NCBI RefSeq assembly: GCF_047302285.1
Contig: NZ_CP154845.1
Location: 620,001 to 684,000, forward strand
Reading direction: 5' to 3'
DNA length: 64,000 nucleotides
Source: Robertmurraya sp047302285
Lineage (GTDB): Bacteria; Bacillota; Bacilli; Bacillales; Cytobacillaceae
Below the pieces are notes generated by a model, which saw only the letters and a list, made by a program, of their open reading frames with translations, was not told the DNA's origin and did not search any database. Position numbers and translations under genes: made by a program. Every line of letters starts with the position of its first letter. Position 1 is the first letter of the stretch. Positions 53,408-62,144 of this stretch are shown here, piece after piece.

Positions 53408-55117
53408 TTAGAACGCACCTGAGCCGCCACCACCGCCGCCGACTCCACCACCGGTCGAGATCGAAGAATTACTGGAAGACGAATCTGCCGTTGTATTTTT
53501 TTGGGCCGATTGAAAACTTGTTGAAGCGAGTGGGCCAATAAGCATTAGTGTATGGAGATTAGTGGTAGAAGGATCCCAGCTACTGTTTTGATGATGAACA
53601 GGGGGCCTGAATGACTGGATGAATTCCTCATTGGTTTCGATGATTTTTTTGTCATTCATGCCGATGCCATAAATATAGGAACGCATTTGTTCATCGCTAG
53701 TTAAGCTTTCCCATTCTTTTATGGATACTATAGGTAATTGCTCTTTCATTCGTCGCCATTCGAATGTAATCATGAGTCCATTCCAAGTTTTTGGTCTGTA
53801 CGTTAAGGCAAGTATGAGATAAACGATAAACAAAACTAGTAAGGCAAAGAACCATCCGAATAATTCGAATCCTAGTGTAATGAAACCAAAAACTAATTGA
53901 AGGATGCCTATCGTGCCAAGGAAAGAACGGATCTTTCCGCTTTTCTCGTATAACTCTTGCTCTTTTACTTCATTTTGAACAGCTTTTTGCCATTCCTGCA
54001 TCTTCGTTTGGTATTTTCCATGATTAAGTTTGTTTTTCGTGTATTTTTGTAAGTCCTCAAAACGAAACTCACCGTCTGAGCCAATGTCATGAAAAAGGAA
54101 ATTGATCAGAATCTCTTCATGCTTGATAGGCGTATGCGTATTCACTAAGCGGAACGTATCCCCAGTTTTTGTTACATATCCTTTTCTCACTAAATCGAGA
54201 AGGGCAGCAGAGATGGCTTCTGTTGGAATATGTCCTTTTGTAAAATAAATCATTGCCGGTATGCTTAATGATTGCTTTGGAATGAAAAATGCTTGCTGCA
54301 TTTTCCGTTCAACATCGATCTTTTTTCCACGTGCGCGCATGCCAGCGACGAAAGAAAATAGGAGTAAGAAGATAAGCGAGCCAATTACAACAAAGAATGA
54401 AATGCTGTTAAGCCTTTCCTGCGTGGCCGCTCTTGCTGCTGCTTTTTCATATAGCTCTGTCCGTGCTTGGGCAATGTTGTCCTTCATCACTTTGTCAGCA
54501 GCCACGTTAGCTGTCGGAAAAAGGGAAGTTGGATAGGCAACGCGAATATCTCCATTTTCCCCATCAGGAACCTCTCCTAATTGAAAAAGAACAGAACCAT
54601 CTTGTTGAATCACTTCATGATCAAATGCTTCATCATAGCCGAATGCCAATACATCATTTGTCGCCGCTGGAGGATGGACGATGATGGTCATTTTTTCATA
54701 GGCCGATTCATTTCGGTCATCAAAGAAGGGCCAATAGAATTCTGCCACATCGGTATACACATCGACGCCTTTTTCAATCGTATAAGTCAACTCAACGGTG
54801 ATGGTTTCATCAGAACCTTTGCGGTGAATTTTATACAATTCCTCGTCTTTTTCAATCTTTAATGATTTTCCTTTCTCACTCGCTTTAAAACCTGTAATCT
54901 TTGTTCCTTCTTTTGGGAAAATCTCTCTTGTGATCCCATTAAAGTCTCCGTCAAAGGAATAGGTATGAACTTCCTTTACATGAACCTCACCATTTTCTTC
55001 CAAAAAAGCTTCTATATTAACATCTGTAATCGAATAATCCACTGCATATCCTACTTTTGGAAGGAAAAAGAACAGCAATGCCATGATCAACAAAGATAAA
55101 AATACTTTTCTTTTCAT
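53408..55117 (-). CDS. DUF2207 membrane protein with glycine-rich tail
   Basis: About 569 residues from ATG 55117 (site AAGGTAGG). A signal peptide (about 1-25) and a beta-rich extracellular DUF2207 domain (about 27-215; TREIFPKEG, YTIEKGVDVYTDVAEFYWPF) are followed by a helix (about 242-262), a cytoplasmic region and two more helices (about 400-445). The C-terminus is low complexity, ending in a Gly run GGGVGGGGGGSGAF. Function unknown; such glycine tails are typical of this family. Monocistronic with its own terminator. Confidence 0.88.
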   Translation of the reverse strand: MKRKVFLSLLIMALLFFFLPKVGYAVDYSITDVNIEAFLEENGEVHVKEVHTYSFDGDFNGITREIFPKEGTKITGFKASEKGKSLKIEKDEELYKIHRKGSDETITVELTYTIEKGVDVYTDVAEFYWPFFDDRNESAYEKMTIIVHPPAATNDVLAFGYDEAFDHEVIQQDGSVLFQLGEVPDGENGDIRVAYPTSLFPTANVAADKVMKDNIAQARTELYEKAAARAATQERLNSISFFVVIGSLIFLLLFSFVAGMRARGKKIDVERKMQQAFFIPKQSLSIPAMIYFTKGHIPTEAISAALLDLVRKGYVTKTGDTFRLVNTHTPIKHEEILINFLFHDIGSDGEFRFEDLQKYTKNKLNHGKYQTKMQEWQKAVQNEVKEQELYEKSGKIRSFLGTIGILQLVFGFITLGFELFGWFFALLVLFIVYLILALTYRPKTWNGLMITFEWRRMKEQLPIVSIKEWESLTSDEQMRSYIYGIGMNDKKIIETNEEFIQSFRPPVHHQNSSWDPSTTNLHTLMLIGPLASTSFQSAQKNTTADSSSSNSSISTGGGVGGGGGGSGAF

Positions 55118-55297
55118 GAAACCGAACACCTACCTTCTATACTGATTTACGCTCCATTAACGAAAAAAGTTTCATAAATCATTGTTAGTATTTATTGTCT
55201 TTTGAAAAAAACTCCACTTTGTGGAAAATGTAATCGCTTAAATAAAAAAATTAGTAAAAAACCTTAAAAAATTCATATTTTAGTAAAGTATTTCCTA

Positions 55298-55365
55298 TAT
55301 AAGTTTCTCGTTTTGACCGATATAATTCTTAATATATATCGATTCGCAAAGCTTTTTATCGGCAT
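55298..55365 (+). promoter_or_regulatory. SigD-like promoter or CCGATATA-type array before the chemoreceptor gene
   Basis: TATA (55298-55301) and ACCGATAT (55316-55323), 14 bases apart, resemble the SigD motility promoter TAAA-N15-GCCGATAT, which would suit a chemoreceptor gene. The same CCGATAT keyword, however, also forms the array at 3.85 kb, and here TCGA/TCGG motifs follow at 55339 and 55359, spacings of about 22 and 20. Either or both readings may hold. Confidence 0.5.
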
Positions 55366-55423
55366 CTTTTAGAATTACTAGAAATGGTCATGCGAATTTC
55401 ACAAATAGAAGGAGTAGAGAGAG

Positions 55424-57406
55424 ATGAAAAAGTTATTTGCAAAATGGAGATTGAGTTTAAAAGCCAAACTTTATATTATATTTTTGGTCTTTTTAATTGT
55501 CCCAACGTTTATTGTTAGTTTCTTTTCTTATGAAAGTGCAGAAAAGGAGCTTGGGAACGAATTACTTAAAGGGGCGGAAGGGAGCGTCTCATTATTAAAT
55601 TCCAATATTGATTATACCTTCTCCCCGAAACTGCATGATGCCCAATATTTTTCCCAACAGCTAAAATCTGGACTTTATGAAGATGTTATTTCCACTTCAG
55701 AATTAAAGACAATGTTAAAGCAATATATTGACACCCATCCAGAAGTGATGGTTGTATATGTTGGGACAGCTGATGGACGGATGATTACCTATCCTGAAAT
55801 TGATTTACCAGCTGATTTTGACCCGAGAGCTCGCTCTTGGTACACAGATGCAGAAGGAGATAAAAGTAACACGGTGATCACTTCTCCTTATATTGATGCG
55901 GCTTCAGGTGGGATGGTCGTTTCGGTTGCTCATTCGGTAGCGGACGGTTCAGGTGTATTTGGAATGGATATTGATATTCAGACGATGCAAGAACTCGCAG
56001 AAGATGTCGTCATCGGTGAAGAAGGCTATGCGATTTTATTAGATTCAAGCAAAAACTTCGTCGTTAGTCCAAATGCAGAAGTTGGAGCATCGGCAGAGGA
56101 TAGCTTTTACGAAAAGCTATATGCTGAAGAAACAGGAAACTTTGAGTACGTACTTGACGGTGAGAAGATGGAAATGACGTTTGTCACGAACGAAACGACG
56201 GGCTGGAAGATCGCCGGAACATTTTTTGAGCAGGAAATAAAAGACACGGCCCAGCCAATTCGCAATCTTTCTCTCATTATCCAAGTAATATCGCTTGTTA
56301 TCGGCATTGTGATTGTCTTTCTAGTTGTTCGCTCGATCACAAATAGATTGAAAGATTTACAACTGAAAGCAACTAAAATTGGAGCTGGAGATTTAACGGA
56401 GAATATAGAGGCAAAAGGAAATGATGAAATTAGTGAACTGGCTCATTCCTTTAGCGATATGCAACAAAACTTGCGAAATTTATTGGAGAAATTAGAAGAG
56501 AGTTCTGTGCAACTTTCCGCTTCAGCAGATCAATTAACGGCAAGTTCTGAGCAGACGAGCCAGGCCACAGATCAGGTGGCAACTGCGATTGTCGAAGTGG
56601 CAAGTGGGGCAGAGCAACAAACCCAATCGTTAGATGTAACGGTGGAGGCCATTAATGAACTTTCTCAAGGTTCAACGCTGATTGCTAAAAGTTCTCACGC
56701 AGTTACCGAATTAACAAAAGCAACAACAGAAAAAGCAGAAGAAGGTGGCCAATCGGTTAGCAAAACGATGGAGCAGATGAAGTCGATTGATGCTTCTGTT
56801 CAAGAATCTAATGCAATTATTAAACTTCTATCTCAACGCTCTAACGAGATTGGTTCAATTTTAGAAGTGATAACCGGAATTGCTGATCAAACGAATCTCC
56901 TTGCTTTAAATGCGGCAATCGAGGCGGCGAGAGCGGGAGAAGCTGGGAAAGGATTTGCCGTCGTTGCTGATGAGGTGAGGAAACTTGCGGAACAATCACA
57001 AGTTTCTGCTCAGCAAATTGCAGAACTCATCCAGACGATACAACGAGATACAGAGTCGACTGTTGAGAAAATGTCCCATGTAACAGACGATGTTAAGGGT
57101 GGTCTGGATGTTTCTAGTGAAGCGATTCGGAAATTCAACGAAATTTTAGTAAGCATGAGAGAAATCACGCCACAAATGGAGTCGATTTCTGCAACTGCGG
57201 AGGAAATGTCTGCAGGATTGCAGGAAGTGGAAGTGGTGGCAAATGAAGTGGCCGATTTTGCGAAAAATAATGCAGCAACATCAGAGGAAGTGGCTGCTTC
57301 AACGGAAGAGCAATTAGCTTCCATGGAAGAAATCTCGATTTCAGCTAAGTCTCTAGCGCAAATGGCAGAGGAATTACAGGAACTTATTCAAAGATATAAA
57401 TACTAG
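55424..57406 (+). CDS. Methyl-accepting chemotaxis protein with dCache sensor
   Basis: 660 residues. A first helix (about 14-34), an extracellular dCache domain (about 37-280; YVGTADGRMITYPEIDLPAD, DPRARSWY, SPYIDAASGGMVVS), a second helix (about 285-305), HAMP (about 305-360) and a long signalling coiled coil. The tip EVITGIADQTNLLALNAAIE binds CheA/CheW. Pairs of Glu/Gln in the flanking helices are likely methylation sites. The FDPRARSWY pattern is common in receptors for amino or organic acids; the ligand is not known. ATG behind AAGGAG. Ends at a terminator. Confidence 0.93.
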   Translation: MKKLFAKWRLSLKAKLYIIFLVFLIVPTFIVSFFSYESAEKELGNELLKGAEGSVSLLNSNIDYTFSPKLHDAQYFSQQLKSGLYEDVISTSELKTMLKQYIDTHPEVMVVYVGTADGRMITYPEIDLPADFDPRARSWYTDAEGDKSNTVITSPYIDAASGGMVVSVAHSVADGSGVFGMDIDIQTMQELAEDVVIGEEGYAILLDSSKNFVVSPNAEVGASAEDSFYEKLYAEETGNFEYVLDGEKMEMTFVTNETTGWKIAGTFFEQEIKDTAQPIRNLSLIIQVISLVIGIVIVFLVVRSITNRLKDLQLKATKIGAGDLTENIEAKGNDEISELAHSFSDMQQNLRNLLEKLEESSVQLSASADQLTASSEQTSQATDQVATAIVEVASGAEQQTQSLDVTVEAINELSQGSTLIAKSSHAVTELTKATTEKAEEGGQSVSKTMEQMKSIDASVQESNAIIKLLSQRSNEIGSILEVITGIADQTNLLALNAAIEAARAGEAGKGFAVVADEVRKLAEQSQVSAQQIAELIQTIQRDTESTVEKMSHVTDDVKGGLDVSSEAIRKFNEILVSMREITPQMESISATAEEMSAGLQEVEVVANEVADFAKNNAATSEEVAASTEEQLASMEEISISAKSLAQMAEELQELIQRYKY

Positions 57407-57416
57407 TAGAAAGAGA

Positions 57417-57450
57417 ATGCGGTCTTCTTGATGAAGACCGTATTTTTTAA
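57417..57450 (+). terminator. Terminator after the chemoreceptor gene
   Basis: TGCGGTCTTC pairs with GAAGACCGTA around a short loop, followed by TTTTTT. Confidence 0.88.
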
Positions 57451-57587
57451 TAATTTTCAACATATATAACTTGTTTACCGTTTTTCGAAAAGTATTTAAT
57501 AGGCCTTCTATTAAAGGTATAATAGATTTTATAGATACCATTGTTCTTAAGTAAAAATCTGATGAAAAAAGCAAGGGGGAGAAATAG

Positions 57588-59015
57588 ATGAGTCAGTATA
57601 CGGCAACAGGGATTCAAGGACTTGACTTTCTACTTAATGGCGGATTTCCGACAGGTGCTTCGATTTTAATAGAAGGATTACCTGGAACAGGAAAAACGAA
57701 TTTAAGTATGCAGTTTCTCTATAATGGTGCTGTACAATATGATGAGCCAGGAATGTATATTACATTTGAAGAACTACCTGGACAATTATATAAAGAAATG
57801 AAAGCGTTTGGTTGGGATATTCCAGCATTAGAACGTGAAAATAAATTGAGAGTACTTTGCATCTCGCCACAGGTGTTATTAGAACAAATGGAAAAGCAGG
57901 ATGGGTTGTTCGAGCAAATGATCCGAGAAATTGGCTGTAAGCGAGTAGCGATCGACAGCATTAGTCTTTTTCAGATTGGTGATGAGAGTGTTGAAATAAA
58001 GAGAAAAACGCTCTATAAGCTTCGAAATATTTTAAGGAAGTTCAATTTGACTTCATTGCTGATTCAAGAGCAAACTTCAGCGATGGATCCAGATACGTCA
58101 TATATTAATTATGTAGTCGATGGGGTCATTCGCTTATCCCTCAAAGATTACAAAGAGCATTATCGACAGCGAACGCTTGAAGTGTTAAAGATGAGAGGTC
58201 GGAAGATTATAGAAGGGGAGCATATTTACCGAATTACCGATCGCGGCATTCATTTATTGCCCGCTTTTTCAATGGTTGAAGACAAGGCGCATATGTATAA
58301 CTCTTCAGCGGTCACAACAGGTATTGCGAAACTCGATCAACTTCTTGATGGAGGAATTCCTGAAGGTTCCGCATTTATTTTAGATACGAATAGTAAAGCG
58401 AATTATAAGTATTTAGCCGTGTCAATTGCCGCGAATCGCCTTTTAGCAGGAGAAAATTTAATCATTCTGTTATCGAGTCTTTCAACAATTAATGACTTGG
58501 AATTTCTTTACGGCCTTTATGGAGTAAGTTTAAAAGACTATGTGGCTAAAAAGAAGATCTATTTCATTGAACATTATAATCGTCCTGCTCCATCAGGTTT
58601 TGAGGAAGCGATTTTGGATGTATCGAAATTGAATAATGATGAGTATCGAGAGAGAGTAATGAATGGTTTAGATCCGTTTATCAATGCAAGCTTAAATCAA
58701 AATGAAAAATGGTTCGTTTATTATGATTTAAATACGATTGTTTCCCAGAGAGGTAGAGCATTCCTTGAAACCTTCTATGCGGAAGAAATCTCAAGACTTA
58801 ATTCATCAGGATTTAGTGTTTTGGCATTGTCCAATTTTACAGAGCTAGGACCACAATTATCAAGCTTTATTGAACGTACCTCAAATGGAGTCATCAAAAC
58901 ATGGGTTGAAGGAAGTTACCAGTATGTCCAGTTATTGAAATCACCAACGGGCAAAATGTCAGCTCCATTGCTTATTGAGAATATAAATATGAAGCCATAT
59001 ATTAATCTGATATAG
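57588..59015 (+). CDS. KaiC-like double-domain RecA-fold ATPase
   Basis: 475 residues with two KaiC/RadA-type domains. The first (about 5-230) has a complete Walker A GLPGTGKT (residues 30-37), the catalytic pair Glu61-Glu62 (YITFEELPG), and Walker B VAIDSISL. The second (about 240-465; GIAKLDQLLDGGIPEGSAF) has lost its Walker A (LDTNSKANYK) and is probably a structural or regulatory domain. ATG behind AAGGGGGAG. It is the first of three closely spaced genes ending with a GAF-LuxR regulator. No KaiA or KaiB gene is present, so this is not a cyanobacterial-type clock. The role is unknown; ATP-driven signal control is inferred. Confidence 0.85.
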   Translation: MSQYTATGIQGLDFLLNGGFPTGASILIEGLPGTGKTNLSMQFLYNGAVQYDEPGMYITFEELPGQLYKEMKAFGWDIPALERENKLRVLCISPQVLLEQMEKQDGLFEQMIREIGCKRVAIDSISLFQIGDESVEIKRKTLYKLRNILRKFNLTSLLIQEQTSAMDPDTSYINYVVDGVIRLSLKDYKEHYRQRTLEVLKMRGRKIIEGEHIYRITDRGIHLLPAFSMVEDKAHMYNSSAVTTGIAKLDQLLDGGIPEGSAFILDTNSKANYKYLAVSIAANRLLAGENLIILLSSLSTINDLEFLYGLYGVSLKDYVAKKKIYFIEHYNRPAPSGFEEAILDVSKLNNDEYRERVMNGLDPFINASLNQNEKWFVYYDLNTIVSQRGRAFLETFYAEEISRLNSSGFSVLALSNFTELGPQLSSFIERTSNGVIKTWVEGSYQYVQLLKSPTGKMSAPLLIENINMKPYINLI

Positions 59016-59029
59016 GAGGGGGGAATCAT

Positions 59030-59272
59030 ATGTTACCATTTAATCCCCTGAAAGTGGAGTGTACCCTTTTCTTCGAGGAAAATCCTTATACGTTGGAAAC
59101 GGCTGAAGGATTGGCGTCGAGATTAGGAAGAAAAACAAATGAGTTGGTACTCATATTAGAGCATTTGGTGGCCGTCTCCATTCTTGAAAAGATCGGCGAA
59201 GGAGATCAGGCGATTTACCGGTATGTTCAACCTGATAATTTCCAAATTTCGAGGGAAGTCCTATGGGAGTAG
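59030..59272 (+). CDS. Small winged-helix protein
   Basis: 80 residues, ATG behind AGGAGGGG, 14 bases after the KaiC-like gene. LETAEGLASRLGRKTNELVL, then LILEHLVAVSILEKIGEGDQ and AIYRYVQP form a compact winged-helix of the MarR/ArsR kind. The frame overlaps the next gene by 10 bases. It may bind DNA or, as in some two-protein systems, the KaiC-like ATPase or the LuxR-type partner. Function unknown. Confidence 0.75.
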   Translation: MLPFNPLKVECTLFFEENPYTLETAEGLASRLGRKTNELVLILEHLVAVSILEKIGEGDQAIYRYVQPDNFQISREVLWE

Positions 59273-61344
59273 AAAATACCATCCAAAGCCTTCAGGATGG
59301 CTATGCCGATTTACTTGATTTAATGATTGTCATGGTCGATGAAAATCGATCTTACAAGACGGAGACTTCATACTCGAAAAGGGAATATGAAGAGTCATTT
59401 TCAAAGCAAATGGTGGAGGCCATTCCAAATCTAGCGAAAATAAAAAGTACCATTTATGTTGATATTTTGCCAGGTTTAAAGGTGCTCGTTTCACCCGTTA
59501 TAATAAGTGAACTGGAGCGGTATTATTTAATTGGTGGAGTAATCCTAGAGGATGAAACTGTTGAGGTTGTGAAGCGATATTTACAAGAACGTGCTGAGGA
59601 AACGATTTTCCTTCAACATTTAGATTCTTTAAAAATGGTCTCTAAAGAGGAAAAAAGAAAAATTCTTGTTGCCTTTCAGCAACTGTCAGAATCGATTCAA
59701 GCGATCCGTCATTCTCAATTGAAGGTGGATGCTTATCAAAGGAAAATTTCCCATGCAAAATTGGCCGTCGAGTATATTACCGATGAAAGATTCAATTTAG
59801 ATATCCTTCTGCAACAATTTAAAGATTTACATCCAGAGCTTAGTTTCGTGGGAATCGCTGTGCAAAAGGAACAGGATAATTACGCGGTTCAGCATTTTCT
59901 TGGTCACACGATGGAAGCGGTTGTTGGGATGGAAATTGCATTAGGAGAAGGGTTTTTAGGCCAAGTAATTGTTACAGAAGAGTATTCCTATTGGACCCAT
60001 ATTCAAGACGATCCACGCCTTTTACCATATAAGAAGAGTGGTCTATCACCAAAGAGTTTATTTTGCCACCCGATCAAAATAGGAAACCAAACGAAAGGGC
60101 TTTTATTTGGGGGCAGTGAAAAGGAAGAGGGCCTATTTAATTCTGAAGATATTAGCATTCTCGCTTCATTTATTGGAGTTTTCATGGTGCAACAAAGCTT
60201 AAGAGAGAGCTTTAATCATCACCTTTTACAGCTATCCACTTTCAATGAAATATTTAGTATAATGACGAAAGTGAATAATATGAAAAGGGTCCTCTATATC
60301 TTGATTGATATGGGCATGAATATTTTATCCGGCTCCTTTGCATGTGTCCTATTTAAGGAAATGCAAGATGAGCAGAAGTTATCATTCTTATCGAGAGGGA
60401 TGAAAAATGACCATTTACATCATTATGGTCGTGATTTAGGGAAACGGTACTTTGGCAGTACTCAGGTGGAAGAAACAAAAGGAATTTTTCATCGACTTGA
60501 TAGTGGAAGTTTAGTTTACGAAATGCCGATTTCGTTTCGAAATGAAGTATTCGGAGTCCTCAGTATTGGGGTACGAAGTAAGGATGAAGTCAATCCGTAT
60601 ATCCCCTTTTTATCAAGTTTGGGTATTGCAGGCGGTATCTCCTTGTACTTGCTGCAAAAGGAACCTGCCCAACAATCGGATGAAAAAATGGTCCATCTCT
60701 TATCAAGAATGTTAGAAAAACAAGAACCGGCAAAATTTGAACGGAGTGTACAAGCTCAAGAACTCATTGGAGCATTTGCTCATGAGGTGGGCTTATCGAT
60801 TCAGCAAATCAATGCATTAAGGAATGCGTGTACACTTGCTTTCTATGAGCATGACGTGTTGCTAGATTCCTTTTCAGAAAAAGAAACGATGGAAATCATG
60901 GAGCACTATTTTCAAACAAAAGAGTTGAAAATAGTTGAAAATGGATTGGCCAAGATCCTCTTTATTGTTCTTCAACATATTGGAGAGAAGATCGATTTTC
61001 AATTAAAGCAACAGCTTATGGATGACCCTCTTTTCCAAAAGTTTGAGGAATGGGAATCGAAGAATTATAGGGCTGAAATTGAAATTCCAATTGGTGCGGA
61101 AAACCAAGTGGAAGTAGGATTAGGAAAAGACGAGATGAAAGCAAGATTAAATCTTTCGAATCGGGAGATGGAAGTGTTGCATCAAGTCTTAAAAGGTTTG
61201 AACAATCGTGAAATTGCCCAATCTCTCTTTATCAGTGACCATACCGTAAAAAATCATATGACGAACATCTTACAAAAGCTTGCCGTGACCGACCGTTCCC
61301 AAGCAATTGCAAAGGTGTATCAGATGGGGTATACACCCCAATGA
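59263..61344 (+). CDS. GAF-domain sensor with LuxR-type DNA-binding domain
   Basis: 693 residues. An N-terminal region (about 1-120; LLDLMIVMVDENRSYKTETS) resembles a PocR-like small-ligand sensor. Two GAF-like domains follow (about 170-310, with EGFLGQVIVTEEYSYWTHIQ, and about 325-465), then a helical region (about 500-610) and a LuxR/NarL helix-turn-helix (about 628-690; LSNREMEVLHQVLKGLNNRE, then IAQSLFISDHTVKNHMTNIL). It lacks a receiver domain, so it senses through GAF or its partners. The start ATG lies inside the winged-helix gene. Strong terminator after it. Confidence 0.85.
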   Translation: MGVENTIQSLQDGYADLLDLMIVMVDENRSYKTETSYSKREYEESFSKQMVEAIPNLAKIKSTIYVDILPGLKVLVSPVIISELERYYLIGGVILEDETVEVVKRYLQERAEETIFLQHLDSLKMVSKEEKRKILVAFQQLSESIQAIRHSQLKVDAYQRKISHAKLAVEYITDERFNLDILLQQFKDLHPELSFVGIAVQKEQDNYAVQHFLGHTMEAVVGMEIALGEGFLGQVIVTEEYSYWTHIQDDPRLLPYKKSGLSPKSLFCHPIKIGNQTKGLLFGGSEKEEGLFNSEDISILASFIGVFMVQQSLRESFNHHLLQLSTFNEIFSIMTKVNNMKRVLYILIDMGMNILSGSFACVLFKEMQDEQKLSFLSRGMKNDHLHHYGRDLGKRYFGSTQVEETKGIFHRLDSGSLVYEMPISFRNEVFGVLSIGVRSKDEVNPYIPFLSSLGIAGGISLYLLQKEPAQQSDEKMVHLLSRMLEKQEPAKFERSVQAQELIGAFAHEVGLSIQQINALRNACTLAFYEHDVLLDSFSEKETMEIMEHYFQTKELKIVENGLAKILFIVLQHIGEKIDFQLKQQLMDDPLFQKFEEWESKNYRAEIEIPIGAENQVEVGLGKDEMKARLNLSNREMEVLHQVLKGLNNREIAQSLFISDHTVKNHMTNILQKLAVTDRSQAIAKVYQMGYTPQ

Positions 61345-61346
61345 AA

Positions 61347-61380
61347 AACTGCTGAGGTTTATAATCTCAGCAGTTTTTTT
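61347..61380 (+). terminator. Terminator of the KaiC-like/LuxR operon
   Basis: AACTGCTGAG pairs with CTCAGCAGTT around a 9-base loop, followed by seven T residues. Confidence 0.92.
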
Positions 61381-61498
61381 ATGTCTAGGATCCCATTCCT
61401 AGTGAGGAAATAGGGAGGCTAGGGGGATAGTTATAAGCTAGTGTTTCTAGCAAAATAAATATACGAGTGGTCAAAGAAACTCGATCGGAGGAGAGAGG

Positions 61499-61699
61499 AT
61501 GGAAGAGTCACTACTGATAAGTTTAGTTGTCTTATATATTCAGAAGGGATGGGATCCTCATGTTCTCACTAGGAAGTATGGGGTAACCGAAACTCAATTG
61601 GGAAAATACTTAACCCTTTTAACAGAGAAAAAAATGATTTTCAACATAAGCGAGACGTATATATATATCTTTCCAGAAGAAGCTTCCTATCGTAAATAG
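61499..61699 (+). CDS. Small winged-helix-like protein
   Basis: 66 residues, ATG with GGAGGAGAG upstream. LLISLVVLYIQKGWDPHVLT and RKYGVTETQLGKYLTLLTEK then KMIFNISETYIYIF fit a helix-turn-helix with a short wing, similar in layout to the small protein encoded at 59030. No known family was recognised. It stands alone between the LuxR-type operon and the Spo0E-like gene. Confidence 0.6.
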   Translation: MEESLLISLVVLYIQKGWDPHVLTRKYGVTETQLGKYLTLLTEKKMIFNISETYIYIFPEEASYRK

Positions 61700-61829
61700 G
61701 AAAGAATAGGAATATTGTCCTAAAAATAAGGAATAAGAGGAATTGGGAATTAGAGGGGATTACTAAAAGTATGAATATTCTCCAAAATAAGGGTAACAAG
61801 AACAGGCAATGTTCAAGAGGAGGATGGAC

Positions 61830-62018
61830 ATGGATCGATTAAAGGAAGGGGAAAGAATCCTTAAAGAAATAGCGGAGCATAAAGAAAGATTAGTTCGTAT
61901 TGCGATGGATAAGGGGTTACATAGTTCTGAGACCATTCGTTGTAGCCAAGAGCTCGATGAGTTAATCAATTCTTTTTATCGATCCTTACAAATAGGCTAT
62001 GAAAATAGTCGTTATTGA
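61830..62018 (+). CDS. Spo0E-like aspartyl-phosphate phosphatase
   Basis: 62 residues from ATG 61830, placed six bases after AGAGGAGG; in-frame ATGs upstream overlap that site. Two helices carry the family motif SSETIRCSQELDELINSFYR (SQELDxLI). Such small proteins remove phosphate from Spo0A or related regulators and delay sporulation or change cell fate. It supports a spore-forming host. The exact partner is unknown. Confidence 0.85.
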   Translation: MDRLKEGERILKEIAEHKERLVRIAMDKGLHSSETIRCSQELDELINSFYRSLQIGYENSRY

Positions 62019-62144
62019 CTTCAATAAAATGGAATTTGCCAATATTTACAGCATATAGAGAACGGGAAAATTCTTATATGATAAAAGAGTAGATATGTTC
62101 GGAAATTTAAGTTTGAATTTATGTTTATGAAAGGGAAATGGACA

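Noticed and set aside
57588..59015. Circadian clock KaiC
   Set aside because: Second ATPase site is degenerate and no kaiA/kaiB partners are nearby; called only KaiC-like.
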